NCBI GenBank assembly: GCA_049514555.1
Contig: JBEKUY010000001.1
Location: 620,001-684,000, forward strand
Direction of reading: 5' to 3'
Origin: JBEKUY01 sp049514555
GTDB taxonomy: Bacteria > Acidobacteriota > Terriglobia > Acidiferrales > UBA7541
Length of the DNA stretch: 64,000 nt
Below, one piece after another: positions 35,490-44,382 of this stretch. The translations under genes and the position numbers were made by a program. The notes under the pieces are model-generated. The model was not told the DNA's origin, did no database searches, and saw only the letters and a list, made by a program, of their open reading frames with translations. Numbering within the stretch: position 1 is the stretch's first letter; every line of letters begins with the position of its first letter.

Positions 35490-37925
35490 TCACTCTTCGC
35501 GCAGGGCCACCATGGGGTCGATCTTCGTCGCCCGCTGCGCGGGCACGTAGCACGCCAGCAGCGCCGCTGCCAGCAGCGTCAGGAGGACGCCCACGAACGA
35601 TCGCCCGTCAAAAGCGTTCACGTTGTACAACAGGCTTTTCACTGTCCGCCCGACAAAGTAGACGCCTGGGAGTCCCAGCGCCAGCCCGATCAGCGCCGAC
35701 TTCATCCCGTCTTTGACCACCAGCCTCAACACCTCGATCCGGTCCGCGCCCAGGGCTATGCGAATGCCCATCTCGTGGTTCCGCTGGTTGACAGAAAAGG
35801 TCATCACCCCGTAGATACCGATCGCCGCGAGGAGCAGCGCCAACCCGGCGAAGCTCCCAAACACGACAACGGCAAATCGGTCGGGCGCCACCGATTCGCT
35901 CACCACTTGGTCGAGCGTTTTCACTTGCGTCATGGGTAGGTCGGCATTGATCGTCCGGATCGCGGTAGCCAAGCTGCGCGACAACGCCGCCGGATCTCCG
36001 GAAGTCCGCACAGCGATTATGGTGTTGGACCAGGGACTCTGATCGAAAGGCACATCGACCTCTGGCGAGTCGCTTACCGGACGAGAGCCATACTGCACAT
36101 CGTGGAAGACGCCGACGATCTGCCATTCAACTGGCGCACCGAGCGGCGGCTGTTGCCCGGCCAGCAACTCCGGGATCTTGATCCGCTGCGTGAGCGGATC
36201 CATTCCTTGCATATATTTGCGCACGAAGCCCTCGCTGACGATCGCCACGCGGCCGCCGCCCGCCTGGTCCTGCGCGGTCAGGTACCGGCCGCGCGTCAGC
36301 CGGATGCCATACGTCTGGTAGTAACCCGGCGTCACGGGTTGGTAAGCCACCGAAGGCTGCTTCATGATGTCGTCGTAGGGCTGGCCCACGATAGCGAACG
36401 GCAGATAGCCGGCGCCGCCAGCCGGCATGCCAGGTGCCAGCGCCGCCCGCGAAACGCCCGGCACCGCCTCAATCTTCTCCAATAGCTGCCTGTAGAGACT
36501 GCGGATTTGCTCGGGGTGGGCCGTGCGGCTCTCCGGCATGGGCACTGCAAATGTGAGCACGTGGTCGGTCCGGATCCCCAGGTCCGCCCGCATCACGTTC
36601 CAGAAACTCCGAATGATCAGTCCCGCCCCCGCCACCAGCACGAGAGCCAGCGCGAATTCCGCAATCACCAGGACGCGCCGCAGCCGAAGATGCCCGGCCC
36701 CTGCCGAAGACCGCCCGCCCTCCTTCAGGAGGTCGTTGACGTTCTGCCGGGCCGCGTGCCACGCCGGCGCACTCCCGAAAAGAACTCCGCTCAACATCGT
36801 CGCGCCCAAGGTAAAGAGAAGCACTGGAATACTCAATCGCGGATCCGCCTCGTAGGGAATTCCCAGGGCGTTGCGAGGCATCAGTCCCATGACCCCATTG
36901 AGAATCATGAAGGCCAGGAACACCCCCAGGGCGCCACCGATCATGGCTAACGCGAGACTCTCGATCAGAAACTGCCGGAAGATTCTTCCGCGCGTTGCGC
37001 CGTGTGAAAGGCGAATGGCGATCTCTTTCTGCCGCGAGGTCCCCCACGCGAGCAGCAGATTCGCAATGTTCACGCAGGCAATCAGCAGTACGAAGCAGAC
37101 CGCGCCCATCATCAACCACAAGGCCATCCGCGTATTGCGCGGCAGAAAGTCGTTCTTCAGCGGCTCCACGCTCACCGTCAAGCCTTCATTCGTCTTCGGA
37201 TAGGTTTGGGCGAGGCGTTGCGCGATCACGGCCATGTCGGCATTCGCTGCGGCGAGTGTCACCCCTGGTTTGAGCCGTCCCATCACCAGCAAATAATGGA
37301 ATTCCCGGGTAATGTCCTCCGGCCGCAACGCCAGCGGCACGCTGATCTGGCTATCTCCCCTGTCGCTGGGGCTCGGCGCGGCGACTCCCACGACCGTGTA
37401 AAGCTCGCCGCTCATCCGAAGCTTCTTGCCGACAATGTCGGGATCGCTGCCGAACTGCTTCCGCCAATAGGAGTAGTTGAGGATTACGACGTGGTCGTTC
37501 CCCGGCTGGGCGTCCTCGGGTAGGAAGTGCCTCCCAAGAAAAGCCTTCTCTCCTACGACGGTGTCGAAGAATCCAGGTGTGGACCTCGTTGCCTGGACCT
37601 GATCGGTCCAGTCCGCGGTAGTGATCGTAAAGCCCGCGCCGGTCCACGCGTCGAGCGACTGGAAGACGTTGTTCTGTTTCTGCCAGTCGAGAAAATCGCT
37701 TGGCGAGGCGCCGTTGCGTTCGCCCTTATTGTGCATCCACACCATCACAAGTTGGTCGGCGTTGGGATAGGGAAGGGGCGCTAGAAGTACGGCGTAGAGC
37801 AGGCTGAAAATGGCTGTGTTGGCGCCGATGCCCAGCGCCAGCGCAAGGACTGCCACCACCGTGAACCCGGGACTCTTCCACAACAGCCGCAGCCCGAACC
37901 GGACGTCACGCCAGAAGTTTCTCAT
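35490..37925 (-). CDS. MacB/FtsX-type permease (acidobacterial orphan permease type)
   Basis: An 811-residue membrane protein with the layout of the acidobacterial duplicated orphan permeases. It has a short N-terminal segment (FWRDVRFGLRLLWKSPGFT) and first helix, then a MacB-like periplasmic domain. A three-helix FtsX domain follows at ~270-420, then a second periplasmic domain and a second FtsX domain at ~680-800, ending DPMVALREE. No ATPase is encoded nearby, hence 'orphan'; substrate unknown. It is monocistronic, with a sigma-54-like element and paired palindromes upstream, and its ATG lies 60 nt from the predicted start. Confidence 0.88.
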   Translation of the reverse strand: MRNFWRDVRFGLRLLWKSPGFTVVAVLALALGIGANTAIFSLLYAVLLAPLPYPNADQLVMVWMHNKGERNGASPSDFLDWQKQNNVFQSLDAWTGAGFTITTADWTDQVQATRSTPGFFDTVVGEKAFLGRHFLPEDAQPGNDHVVILNYSYWRKQFGSDPDIVGKKLRMSGELYTVVGVAAPSPSDRGDSQISVPLALRPEDITREFHYLLVMGRLKPGVTLAAANADMAVIAQRLAQTYPKTNEGLTVSVEPLKNDFLPRNTRMALWLMMGAVCFVLLIACVNIANLLLAWGTSRQKEIAIRLSHGATRGRIFRQFLIESLALAMIGGALGVFLAFMILNGVMGLMPRNALGIPYEADPRLSIPVLLFTLGATMLSGVLFGSAPAWHAARQNVNDLLKEGGRSSAGAGHLRLRRVLVIAEFALALVLVAGAGLIIRSFWNVMRADLGIRTDHVLTFAVPMPESRTAHPEQIRSLYRQLLEKIEAVPGVSRAALAPGMPAGGAGYLPFAIVGQPYDDIMKQPSVAYQPVTPGYYQTYGIRLTRGRYLTAQDQAGGGRVAIVSEGFVRKYMQGMDPLTQRIKIPELLAGQQPPLGAPVEWQIVGVFHDVQYGSRPVSDSPEVDVPFDQSPWSNTIIAVRTSGDPAALSRSLATAIRTINADLPMTQVKTLDQVVSESVAPDRFAVVVFGSFAGLALLLAAIGIYGVMTFSVNQRNHEMGIRIALGADRIEVLRLVVKDGMKSALIGLALGLPGVYFVGRTVKSLLYNVNAFDGRSFVGVLLTLLAAALLACYVPAQRATKIDPMVALREE

Positions 37926-37996
37926 TCCGTTGCCCTCCCACTATTCCCGGCAGCGCTCTCTGAGGCGACCTGCAGCCCAGGTTACAAGAGATCGGT

Positions 37997-38012
37997 GGCA
38001 GGTCCTCTGCCA
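37997..38012 (-). promoter_or_regulatory. Sigma-54-like promoter of the orphan permease
   Basis: TGGCAG-N5-CTGCC on the minus strand has the invariant GG (38011-38010) and GC (37999-37998) separated by 10 nt, close to the sigma-54 consensus TGGCAC-N5-TTGCW. The element is also a perfect 6-bp inverted repeat, so a repressor or activator site is an alternative. Confidence 0.5.
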
Positions 38013-38084
38013 TATGAGAAGTTGGCCACCGCATTCAGAGCAAAGGACTTAGCCCGTAGGACCCGCCTCAGCAACCATACGTTC

Positions 38085-38122
38085 TGTCCGCCTCCGAACA
38101 CTCCTCTGTCCGCTTGCGAACA
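38085..38122 (-). promoter_or_regulatory. Twin palindromic upstream activator-type sites
   Basis: Two copies of the palindrome TGTCCG-N4-CGAACA lie at 38085-38100 and 38107-38122. They are 22 bp apart (two helical turns) and centred ~105 and ~130 bp upstream of the predicted permease transcription start. Number, phasing and distance are those of an enhancer for a sigma-54 activator. The binding protein is not encoded in the window. Confidence 0.6.
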
Positions 38123-38158
38123 GTCCCGCTCAATCTCATAGACGCTTCAGGATGGGCT

Positions 38159-38893
38159 TTAGTTCATTCGCACGGCGCCTCGGACGAACGCAGCGACCAA
38201 CGCGCCGACCTGCTCTGGGTCTTCGCCGAACGAGCGGTCGTTGATGACGGGATTAGCGGGATTGCTGTTCACGTCGGCCACGGGAGCGAGCGCCCACTGA
38301 ACGCCGATGGCGCGGGCCTCGCGAGCGGTGATGGCGGCGAAGCGCTCGACCGCGGCGGGGTCGTCCACCGCCCCGAAGGCCATGGGCCAGGGGAATCCGG
38401 GGACATCGATCAGGCGCGAGGCAACTCCGCGCTCGATATCTGCAGCGAGGGGCAAGGGCAGCTTCGAGTCGCGCTGCAACTGGTTGGCGACCCGCGCGGC
38501 GTCCAGCGGCGCACTCCGCAACGGCCCAGCATTGCTGAAGTGCATGCCGAAGACCACCGAGCCGATGTGATATTTCTGCAGCTCGTCGTGGAGAGCTTTG
38601 TATTCGTGGCTGTCGAAGCCCCTATAGTCGGCGTAGTAACGCACTTGCAGCATCTGCCCGACCTTCTCTTCGAGCGTGAGGCCTTGGAGGGTTTGCTCCG
38701 CCCAGGTGCGGCCCTCTGCGGTCAGCCCCACGGGGCCGGGATTGTCTCGCCTGGCGTCCGTTTGGGCAAAGCAAGGGCAAGACAACGTAGTAAGAGCCAA
38801 GACTACCCAAAACGGCGTCCACAGATGCTGGCGCCGCCAGGGTTTCGAACATGTGATGGTGTGTGAGAAACCGTCCTCATCTACGCAGGTCAT
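38159..38893 (-). pseudogene. Truncated glycoside hydrolase family 3 protein
   Basis: About 245 codons with a signal peptide (VVLALTTLSCPCFAQ) followed by the start of a GH3 catalytic barrel (LTLEEKVGQMLQV, DIERGVASRLIDVPGFPWPM, APVADVNSNPANPVINDRSFGEDP). The frame stops right after FVRG, before the KHFPGHG block and the rest of the barrel, so no active enzyme can be made. The true start is unclear because the 5' end is joined to an RHS fragment. I call it a 3'-truncated remnant. Confidence 0.8.
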
Positions 38894-39254
38894 CTGACAG
38901 AATCGTCGCAATCACCTTGCCGCCGCTGAAAATGTACACCGTTGCGGCCCCGCTCGGCGGCGTCTTCTTCACCCGCAGGCCATTGCCGTCGTATGCGTAG
39001 GCGTAAAGTCCATAGCCCTGGTTGTTGTTGCTGGCCACCTTGTTTTCGCCATCGTACACCAACGTGTTCGCGCCATCGTAAGTCATGTTCCCACTCGCGT
39101 CATAGGTGAACCCCGTGTTAGTGAGGCGGTTCGTCGTGGCGTCCACGGTGAAGCTGGGTGAGGGCGGCGCAGGCGACAGCACCGTGTCCGGCTGCACGTT
39201 CTGCGCGAGGCGGTTGCCGTAGCGGTCGTAGGTCCAGGTCAGGTCCCACTTCGG
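38877..39254 (-). pseudogene. RHS/YD-repeat protein fragment
   Basis: About 125 codons of RHS-type repeat: WTYDRYGNRLAQN, ITNRL-type and FTYDASGNMTYDG, then YAYDGNGLRVKK and YIFSGGKVIA. RHS proteins are usually above 1000 residues and have a core domain followed by a variable toxin tip. Here a TAA (39257-39255) sits at the 5' side and the frame ends in the GH3 remnant. It is truncated at both ends and probably not expressed. Confidence 0.8.
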
Positions 39255-39296
39255 TTAGATGGTCGAGCAGGCCATTCCTGCTAAACTGTGGCGCAA

Positions 39297-40124
39297 ATGA
39301 CCCGTCAGCGCCTCGGCCAGCATTTCCTCACCGATCCCGGCTGGCGTCAGAAGATTGCCCGCGCCATCGGTTTGGAGACTTCGTCTTCGCAAGCTCCCTG
39401 GCTGGAAATCGGCGCCGGCCACGGCGAAATGACTCGGCTCCTCGCCGCCACCGGCGTCCCCGTCTTCGCCGTCGAGCTCGATAGCGCGCTCGCGCGGCGC
39501 CTCGCGACCCTCTCCGCCGACCACCCCAATCTCCACGTGATCCACGGCGACGTCCTCCATCTCGACCTCGCCAGAGTGCTCCCTCTCGGGCCGATGCGCA
39601 TTTACGGCAATCTGCCCTACTACATCACGTCACCGATTCTGCACCGCCTCTTTGAATTCGCCGAGCGCATCGAAGTCATCCACCTGGTCATCCAGCTTGA
39701 AGTGGCCCTCCGGCTGGCCGCCCGCCCGGGGTCACGTTCGTACGGGTATCTCTCCGTGGCCACACAGTACTTCACCCGCCCCGAGATCGTCCTGCGTATT
39801 CTCCGCGGCGCCTTCCGCCCGCCGCCCAAGGTCACCTCGGCGCTGGTCACCTTGCGGCTTCCCGGCGAACGCGGGCGCCTGACAATCCACGATGAGCAGC
39901 GCTTTTTCGACTTCGTCAAGCTCGCCTTCGCACAGAAGCGCAAGACGCTCGCCAACAACCTCCGCCCGCTTGCTTCGCCTGAAATCTCCGGCGTCGCGTT
40001 CGCGAAACTCGGGCTCCGTCCCGACGCTCGCGCCGAGCAATTGAGCGTGGCGGAATTCGCGGCGCTTTTTCGCTTGCTGGTTCCCCCGCCGGAATCCGCA
40101 GAGAGTTTTGAAGCTAACTTGTAG
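39297..40124 (+). CDS. rsmA: 16S rRNA dimethyladenosine transferase
   Basis: RsmA (KsgA) dimethylates two adjacent adenines near the 3' end of 16S rRNA. The 275-residue protein has QRLGQHFLTDP at the N-terminus, the SAM-binding LEIGAGHGEMT, VELD, HGDVLHLDL and the catalytic NLPYYITSPIL. I favour the ATG at 39297; an in-frame GTG at 39288 is possible. It is the first plus-strand gene after the decayed region and converges on the phosphodiesterase gene. Confidence 0.94.
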   Translation: MTRQRLGQHFLTDPGWRQKIARAIGLETSSSQAPWLEIGAGHGEMTRLLAATGVPVFAVELDSALARRLATLSADHPNLHVIHGDVLHLDLARVLPLGPMRIYGNLPYYITSPILHRLFEFAERIEVIHLVIQLEVALRLAARPGSRSYGYLSVATQYFTRPEIVLRILRGAFRPPPKVTSALVTLRLPGERGRLTIHDEQRFFDFVKLAFAQKRKTLANNLRPLASPEISGVAFAKLGLRPDARAEQLSVAEFAALFRLLVPPPESAESFEANL

Positions 40125-40127
40125 TTT

Positions 40128-40163
40128 GGTTTTTCTTATCCTGGAAAGGATCGAGGAAAAACC
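40128..40163. terminator. Bidirectional terminator hairpin between rsmA and the phosphodiesterase gene
   Basis: GGTTTTTC (40128-40135) pairs with GAAAAACC (40156-40163) and encloses a second stem ATCCT/AGGAT with a GGAA loop. Because the outer arms are T/A-rich on both strands, either transcript gets a stem plus U-run. It lies 3 bp after the rsmA stop and 40 bp from the convergent gene. Confidence 0.75.
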
Positions 40164-40203
40164 TGCTCCAGCATCATTTCCAGTACATTTCCAAACAGTG
40201 CGT

Positions 40204-40980
40204 CTACCCGGGCTTTTTCTGCGCGCCGATGAGGCGGTCGGGATAATCGGTGACGATGCCGTCCACGCCCGCCTGCGCGAGGGCCCGCATCTGCGCCGGA
40301 TGATTCACCGTCCAGACCAACACCGGCATATCCGCGCGGCGCGCCTCGCGGAGAAGCGCCGGCGTGACTAGGTCCGCAGGCACTCCCAATTGCCGCGCTC
40401 CTGAATTCGCGGCCAACTGGATGGCGTTTCCCTCGAGCTTTTCGACCAGCAAACCCGTCATGACGGTCGGTTCGATCTTCCGCAGCGCACGGAGGGTCCC
40501 GCAATCAAAGGAAAGCACCACCGCGCGCGCCAGCTCACCGGCGTCCCGCAGCGCGCCCACCAGCGCGTGCTCGGCCCCCCACGCCGCGCACGGTTTCAGC
40601 TCGAGGTAGAACACCACATCGAGTTTGCGCGCCAGCACCAGAATCTCTTCCAGCGTGGGGATCTTCTCCCCCGCGAACTCGCTCCCGAACCACGCTCCCG
40701 CGTCCAGTTGCCTCAATTCGCCGAGCGTCTTCTCGTGCACCGCTCCGGTTCCCGAGGTGGTCCGCTCGAGCGTGGTATCGTGAATGGCCACGAAATGCGC
40801 GTCGCGTGAGAGCTGCAGGTCCGTCTCGATAAACCCGGCGCCGAGTTCCGCCGCCCGCCGGAATGCGGCCAGGGTGTTCTCCGGGGCATGTCCGGAAGCG
40901 CCTCGATGGGCCACAACCCACACCTCGCTTGCCCTCCTCTCTACGCCTGCGCGCCAGTCCGCCCGGCCCAGCGCACCCAT
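40204..40980 (-). CDS. Glycerophosphodiester phosphodiesterase family protein
   Basis: A 258-residue TIM-barrel protein. The catalytic His of HRGASGHAPENT, the metal ligands ETDLQLSRD, the second His-Asp of AIHDTTLERTT and FYLELKP identify the GDPD/UgpQ family, which splits glycerophosphodiesters to glycerol-3-phosphate. No signal peptide is seen, so it is likely cytosolic. The start is uncertain because no clear ribosome site precedes the ATG at 40980; the first ~20 residues may not be used. Confidence 0.88.
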   Translation of the reverse strand: MGALGRADWRAGVERRASEVWVVAHRGASGHAPENTLAAFRRAAELGAGFIETDLQLSRDAHFVAIHDTTLERTTSGTGAVHEKTLGELRQLDAGAWFGSEFAGEKIPTLEEILVLARKLDVVFYLELKPCAAWGAEHALVGALRDAGELARAVVLSFDCGTLRALRKIEPTVMTGLLVEKLEGNAIQLAANSGARQLGVPADLVTPALLREARRADMPVLVWTVNHPAQMRALAQAGVDGIVTDYPDRLIGAQKKPG

Positions 40981-41077
40981 GCTAGCAAAGCTGCGGCCCG
41001 ACCGGCTCAGATAGCCCTCTCCCCTGCTTCCTGAATCTAACCATAGGAACCAGTGCTCTCGCTAAAGGAGGGAAGAC

Positions 41078-41644
41078 ATGAAGTTTCACCTACGAAGCCT
41101 GCTACTCAGCTTGCTCGCCATCGGCTTCCTGGCAGCCGCAGGTCCGGCCTATCCAGGGCAGAATCCGGAGAAGAAACCGCGCGACGATGCGAAATACACG
41201 GCGTGGTTGCAGAAGGAAGTTCGCCACCAACTCGTCATGCTGCCTTACTACACGGTCTTCGACAATCTCGAGTATCGTGTCGAAGGCGACAAAGTCATTC
41301 TTTCCGGCCAGGTCACGCGCCCGGCTCTAAAATCCGACGCCGAGAACGCCGTGAAATCCCTGGAAGGAGTCTCTCAGGTCGTCAACAACATCGAGGTGCT
41401 GCCTCCGAGTCCCATGGACGACCAACTGCGCCACAGCCTCTTTCGCGCCATCTACGGCGATTCGGCGCTGTCAAAGTACGCATGGCCGGTCGTCCAATCC
41501 ATCCACATCATCGTGAACGGTGGCCACGTGACGCTCGAGGGCGTGGTGGACAACGAAGGGGATAAGAACATCGCGGGCATCCGCGCCAATGGAGTCCCCG
41601 ACGTGTTTTCGGTGCAGAACAATCTGCGCGTCGAAAAACACTGA
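41078..41644 (+). CDS. Secreted protein with two BON domains
   Basis: A 188-residue protein with a signal peptide (residues 1-27, LLSLLAIGFLAAAGPAYPG) and two BON repeats. The first spans ~residues 45-108 (VRHQLVMLPYYTVFDNLEYRVEG...ILSGQV), the second ~115-186 (HIIVNGGHVTLEGVVDN). OsmY-like BON proteins act in the periplasm or outer envelope under stress. A strong AAAGGAGG ribosome site is 8 nt before the ATG. It is monocistronic. Confidence 0.88.
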   Translation: MKFHLRSLLLSLLAIGFLAAAGPAYPGQNPEKKPRDDAKYTAWLQKEVRHQLVMLPYYTVFDNLEYRVEGDKVILSGQVTRPALKSDAENAVKSLEGVSQVVNNIEVLPPSPMDDQLRHSLFRAIYGDSALSKYAWPVVQSIHIIVNGGHVTLEGVVDNEGDKNIAGIRANGVPDVFSVQNNLRVEKH

Positions 41645-41729
41645 TTGCCGGCGCTGGCGCTGCGAGATCGCACTGCAGCGCCGACTCGACCCAGGGGAGC
41701 CGTCGCGGTGAGGCATGGCGCGGCGGCTC

Positions 41730-42386
41730 TCACTTATAAGCCACCACAAGCTCACCGTTTTCGATTCGCAGATCGCTCAAATCGTCGGGCAGGCGCAGCT
41801 TCTCGCGGTTCTCCGGCGACTCCATCATCTTGCGCACAGCCGATTCGAGGGTGGACTGCGGGAGGGGCAGCGCCCCAATTTTCCCGCTCACCGGTTCAAA
41901 TTGCAGATAACCATTTGCCGCGTGCAGTTTCCCTTCAAGGTCGAGAGTCAAGTCCTTACCGTGAAAATCAAAGACGACGTAGGCATGCACGAGATCATCG
42001 TTCATGCTGACCTTCACGTCGCGGACGTTCGATTGCACTTCTTCCAGCGTCGGCTCGCTTCCGGTGGCGGCCGGAGCAGAGGGGCCGGGGTTTAGGGCCA
42101 GATGAGAACTGAGAAACGAATTCAGTTCCGCTTCGTCCACGCGCAGGACCGGCGGCGTCCCGGTGGAGGCATCAGCCTGCGCCTGCTGCAACTTCGCTTC
42201 CAGGCGACTCGCAGCCGCTGGGTCGGCCTGAACGGCGGGCGGCGCCGACTTGTGGAACATAAGTATCAGTGTGACCACGCCGGCCGCGATGGTGGCCCAG
42301 GTCACCACGCGCCAAGTAATGCGCCAAACGCTCCGCGGTTTCCGCTCGGGAGATCCGTTGGTAATCGGTGGGCTTGGGCTTGGCAT
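41730..42386 (-). CDS. Membrane-anchored hypothetical protein
   Basis: A 218-residue protein with a short cytoplasmic N-terminus rich in Pro/Arg, one transmembrane helix (WATIAAGVVTLILMF, ~residues 30-46), an Ala/Gln linker and an extracytoplasmic domain of ~130 residues. The domain holds LRVDEAELNSFLSSHL and alternating strands, resembling the lipid-binding-like folds of uncharacterised envelope proteins. I do not recognise the family. I use the ATG at 42386, preceded by GAGAGGAC. It is convergent with the BON gene. Confidence 0.65.
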   Translation of the reverse strand: MPSPSPPITNGSPERKPRSVWRITWRVVTWATIAAGVVTLILMFHKSAPPAVQADPAAASRLEAKLQQAQADASTGTPPVLRVDEAELNSFLSSHLALNPGPSAPAATGSEPTLEEVQSNVRDVKVSMNDDLVHAYVVFDFHGKDLTLDLEGKLHAANGYLQFEPVSGKIGALPLPQSTLESAVRKMMESPENREKLRLPDDLSDLRIENGELVVAYK

Positions 42387-42671
42387 GATGTCCTCTCTAC
42401 GCACTGGCGCGGCACTTCGCGGTTGAGCGAATGGCTTAGGCTAACTCGAAACCAAGGCGGCGAATGGCCCCTCAGGAGAAAGGCCGCGAAACCGATACCG
42501 GCCCATTGGACAGACGCTTGGGACTGACCGGTTTCGAGACAGCAAATCCCGGAAGCGGGCACTCGACATACTCTCGCTGTAACATTTCACCGCTAAGTGC
42601 TTTATTCTGCGCTGCTTACACTCTGGAAGCGATGGAACGTCGTGTGCCATTCCCAAACCTGAAAGGAACCC

Positions 42672-43373
42672 ATGAGCGCACTCGCAACCATTGCCGAAGC
42701 TCAATTCACCGCATCTACCGCCAAGCTTGCCGAGCGGAAACATCGCCCATTCATATCTTTGCTCGCGCCAGCTCTGCCGGGCGCCCTGCGCGCCGCGCGC
42801 GCGATTACCCGGAACGTCGAGGATGCCGAAGACGTTCAACAGACAGCGGCCATGCGCGCGTTCGCGCACCTGGGCGAGTTCAAGGGCCGCGACGAAACAC
42901 CAGAAAGACTCTTCGCGGCGTGGTTCACGCGGATCGCGGCAAACGAGGCCATCGACACCGTGCGGCGCCGCCACGCGGGGCGCGTGATTTCGTTCGATGA
43001 TCCGACCCCGGCGGGCGAGGAGAATCCACTGCTCGGCTCGCTGGCCACCGCTCCAGACGACAATCCCGAGCAGCATTACGCGAGGCTCGAATTGCTCCGG
43101 CACGTTGCCGACGCTATCGAACAGCTCGAGCCACGCATGCGCCGCGTCTGCTTGCTGCGCGACGTGGCACAGCTCTCGACGCGCGAAACCGCGGAGAAAC
43201 TCGGCATCCCTTCGGCCACCGTGCGCGTGCGGCTCTTCCGCGCGCGGCTCGCGATGCGCGAGTGCCTGCGTCATCTCCTTGAAGATCGTCACAACGCGCA
43301 TCCCGAGCGGACGTCTTCGCGTGCTCGCTTGTCCGCTCCGTGCATGATGGCTTCGGCAGCGTGCGGAGACTGA
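42672..43373 (+). CDS. ECF-type RNA polymerase sigma factor
   Basis: A 233-residue sigma-70 family protein with only regions 2 and 4. Region 2 spans residues ~35-105 (ARAITRNVEDAEDVQQTAAMRAFAHL, then FAAWFTRIAANEAIDTVRRR), region 4 ~145-200 (LEPRMRRVCLLRDVAQLSTRETAEKLGIPSATVRVRLFRAR). The tail beyond is low-complexity. No anti-sigma gene adjoins it, which is unusual for classical ECF pairs. AAAGGA precedes the ATG. Confidence 0.88.
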   Translation: MSALATIAEAQFTASTAKLAERKHRPFISLLAPALPGALRAARAITRNVEDAEDVQQTAAMRAFAHLGEFKGRDETPERLFAAWFTRIAANEAIDTVRRRHAGRVISFDDPTPAGEENPLLGSLATAPDDNPEQHYARLELLRHVADAIEQLEPRMRRVCLLRDVAQLSTRETAEKLGIPSATVRVRLFRARLAMRECLRHLLEDRHNAHPERTSSRARLSAPCMMASAACGD

Positions 43374-43608
43374 CGCGGCTCGATCTATTAACGGCGTACT
43401 GCAAGCCCTTGCCTCTTGCCGTCATTTCGAGGAAGGAGGTATCCCTCTTCATCCCTGAGGTCGTTTTCTTCTGCCTGCCCTGACCACGCCGCTATCGTCA
43501 CGCTCATACCCCGTTGCGCTGAAGCCCTGGCGCAGGCTCGCCGGCGCCAGAGCGGCGCGGCGCGCGCGTCAGGGGCGGACGCAGAGCCGGCGGGGTGCGG
43601 TGGGCGAA

Positions 43609-44229
43609 TCAGGCTTTGCGGATGACCAGGCAGCTCGCGATCATGTCGTGGAGGGCCTGCTTCTTCTCAGTGAAGCCGGCCATGATGTATCCGATCGCAA
43701 AGGGGATGAGTCCAGAGATGATCTTAGCGAAGTGACGTCCGGAAGCGCGCCCGAAAGAGACTCGATGACCCGCCAGATCGGTGACTTGCAGGTTGAGCGC
43801 CTTCTTTCCAAGGGTGGCTTGCCAGGAGGAACTCTCCATTAAGGCGTAGTAGAGCCATCCGCCAACAAGAGAAATGGCCACGAGGGGAAGGATGACACCG
43901 ACGAACAGGGGAACAAGAGTGGCCGCAACATCCGCTCCTTCGTGCAGGTGGCCGAGAGCCACGCCGAGTCCTGCAGACGCGAACAGAATGCCGAAGATGA
44001 TGAAGAAGGGGACGCCAATAATCAGCGAGTCGATCAGATGGGCAACGAACCGCAGCCAGAAACCAGCATACGGTGAGGGATAGGCGACTCCCATCGGGGG
44101 CCGCGCTGCTGGACCGGCACTCCCTGGCGAAGCAGCACTCACCGCAGCGGCGGCGTGAGTCGGCTGACCACAGGCCGTACAAAACGCGGCACCCTCAGCA
44201 ATCGTGGCTCCGCACCTGGAACAATACAT
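43609..44229 (-). CDS. Zinc-ribbon RDD family membrane protein
   Basis: A 206-residue protein. Residues 1-22 form a zinc ribbon (CSRCG...CTACG), followed by an Ala/Pro linker and an RDD domain with three or four membrane helices (GFWLRFVAHLIDSLIIGVPFF, KKALNLQVTDLAG). The family is implicated in transport or envelope homeostasis but has no settled function. It starts ~50 bp from a strong promoter on the minus strand, with AAGGAGG as ribosome site. It is divergent from the PHP protein gene. Confidence 0.82.
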   Translation of the reverse strand: MYCSRCGATIAEGAAFCTACGQPTHAAAAVSAASPGSAGPAARPPMGVAYPSPYAGFWLRFVAHLIDSLIIGVPFFIIFGILFASAGLGVALGHLHEGADVAATLVPLFVGVILPLVAISLVGGWLYYALMESSSWQATLGKKALNLQVTDLAGHRVSFGRASGRHFAKIISGLIPFAIGYIMAGFTEKKQALHDMIASCLVIRKA

Positions 44230-44276
44230 GACGCCTCCTTGCCCATCACGCGAACCACAGGGCCGAACGCTGCGGC

Positions 44277-44305
44277 ATCCTACTGCCAGCAGAGCAAACG
44301 GTCAA
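44277..44305 (-). promoter_or_regulatory. Promoter of the RDD gene
   Basis: On the minus strand TTGACC (44305-44300), a 17-bp spacer and TAGGAT (44282-44277). The predicted start near 44270 leaves ~40 nt of leader including AAGGAGG. Confidence 0.6.
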
Positions 44306-44382
44306 CAGGCGCTGACCACTCTCGCTGGGCCGGAAAAGCGCTCCATCACCGCACCAATGCCGAGCCGCAAACGGGAATCTCC

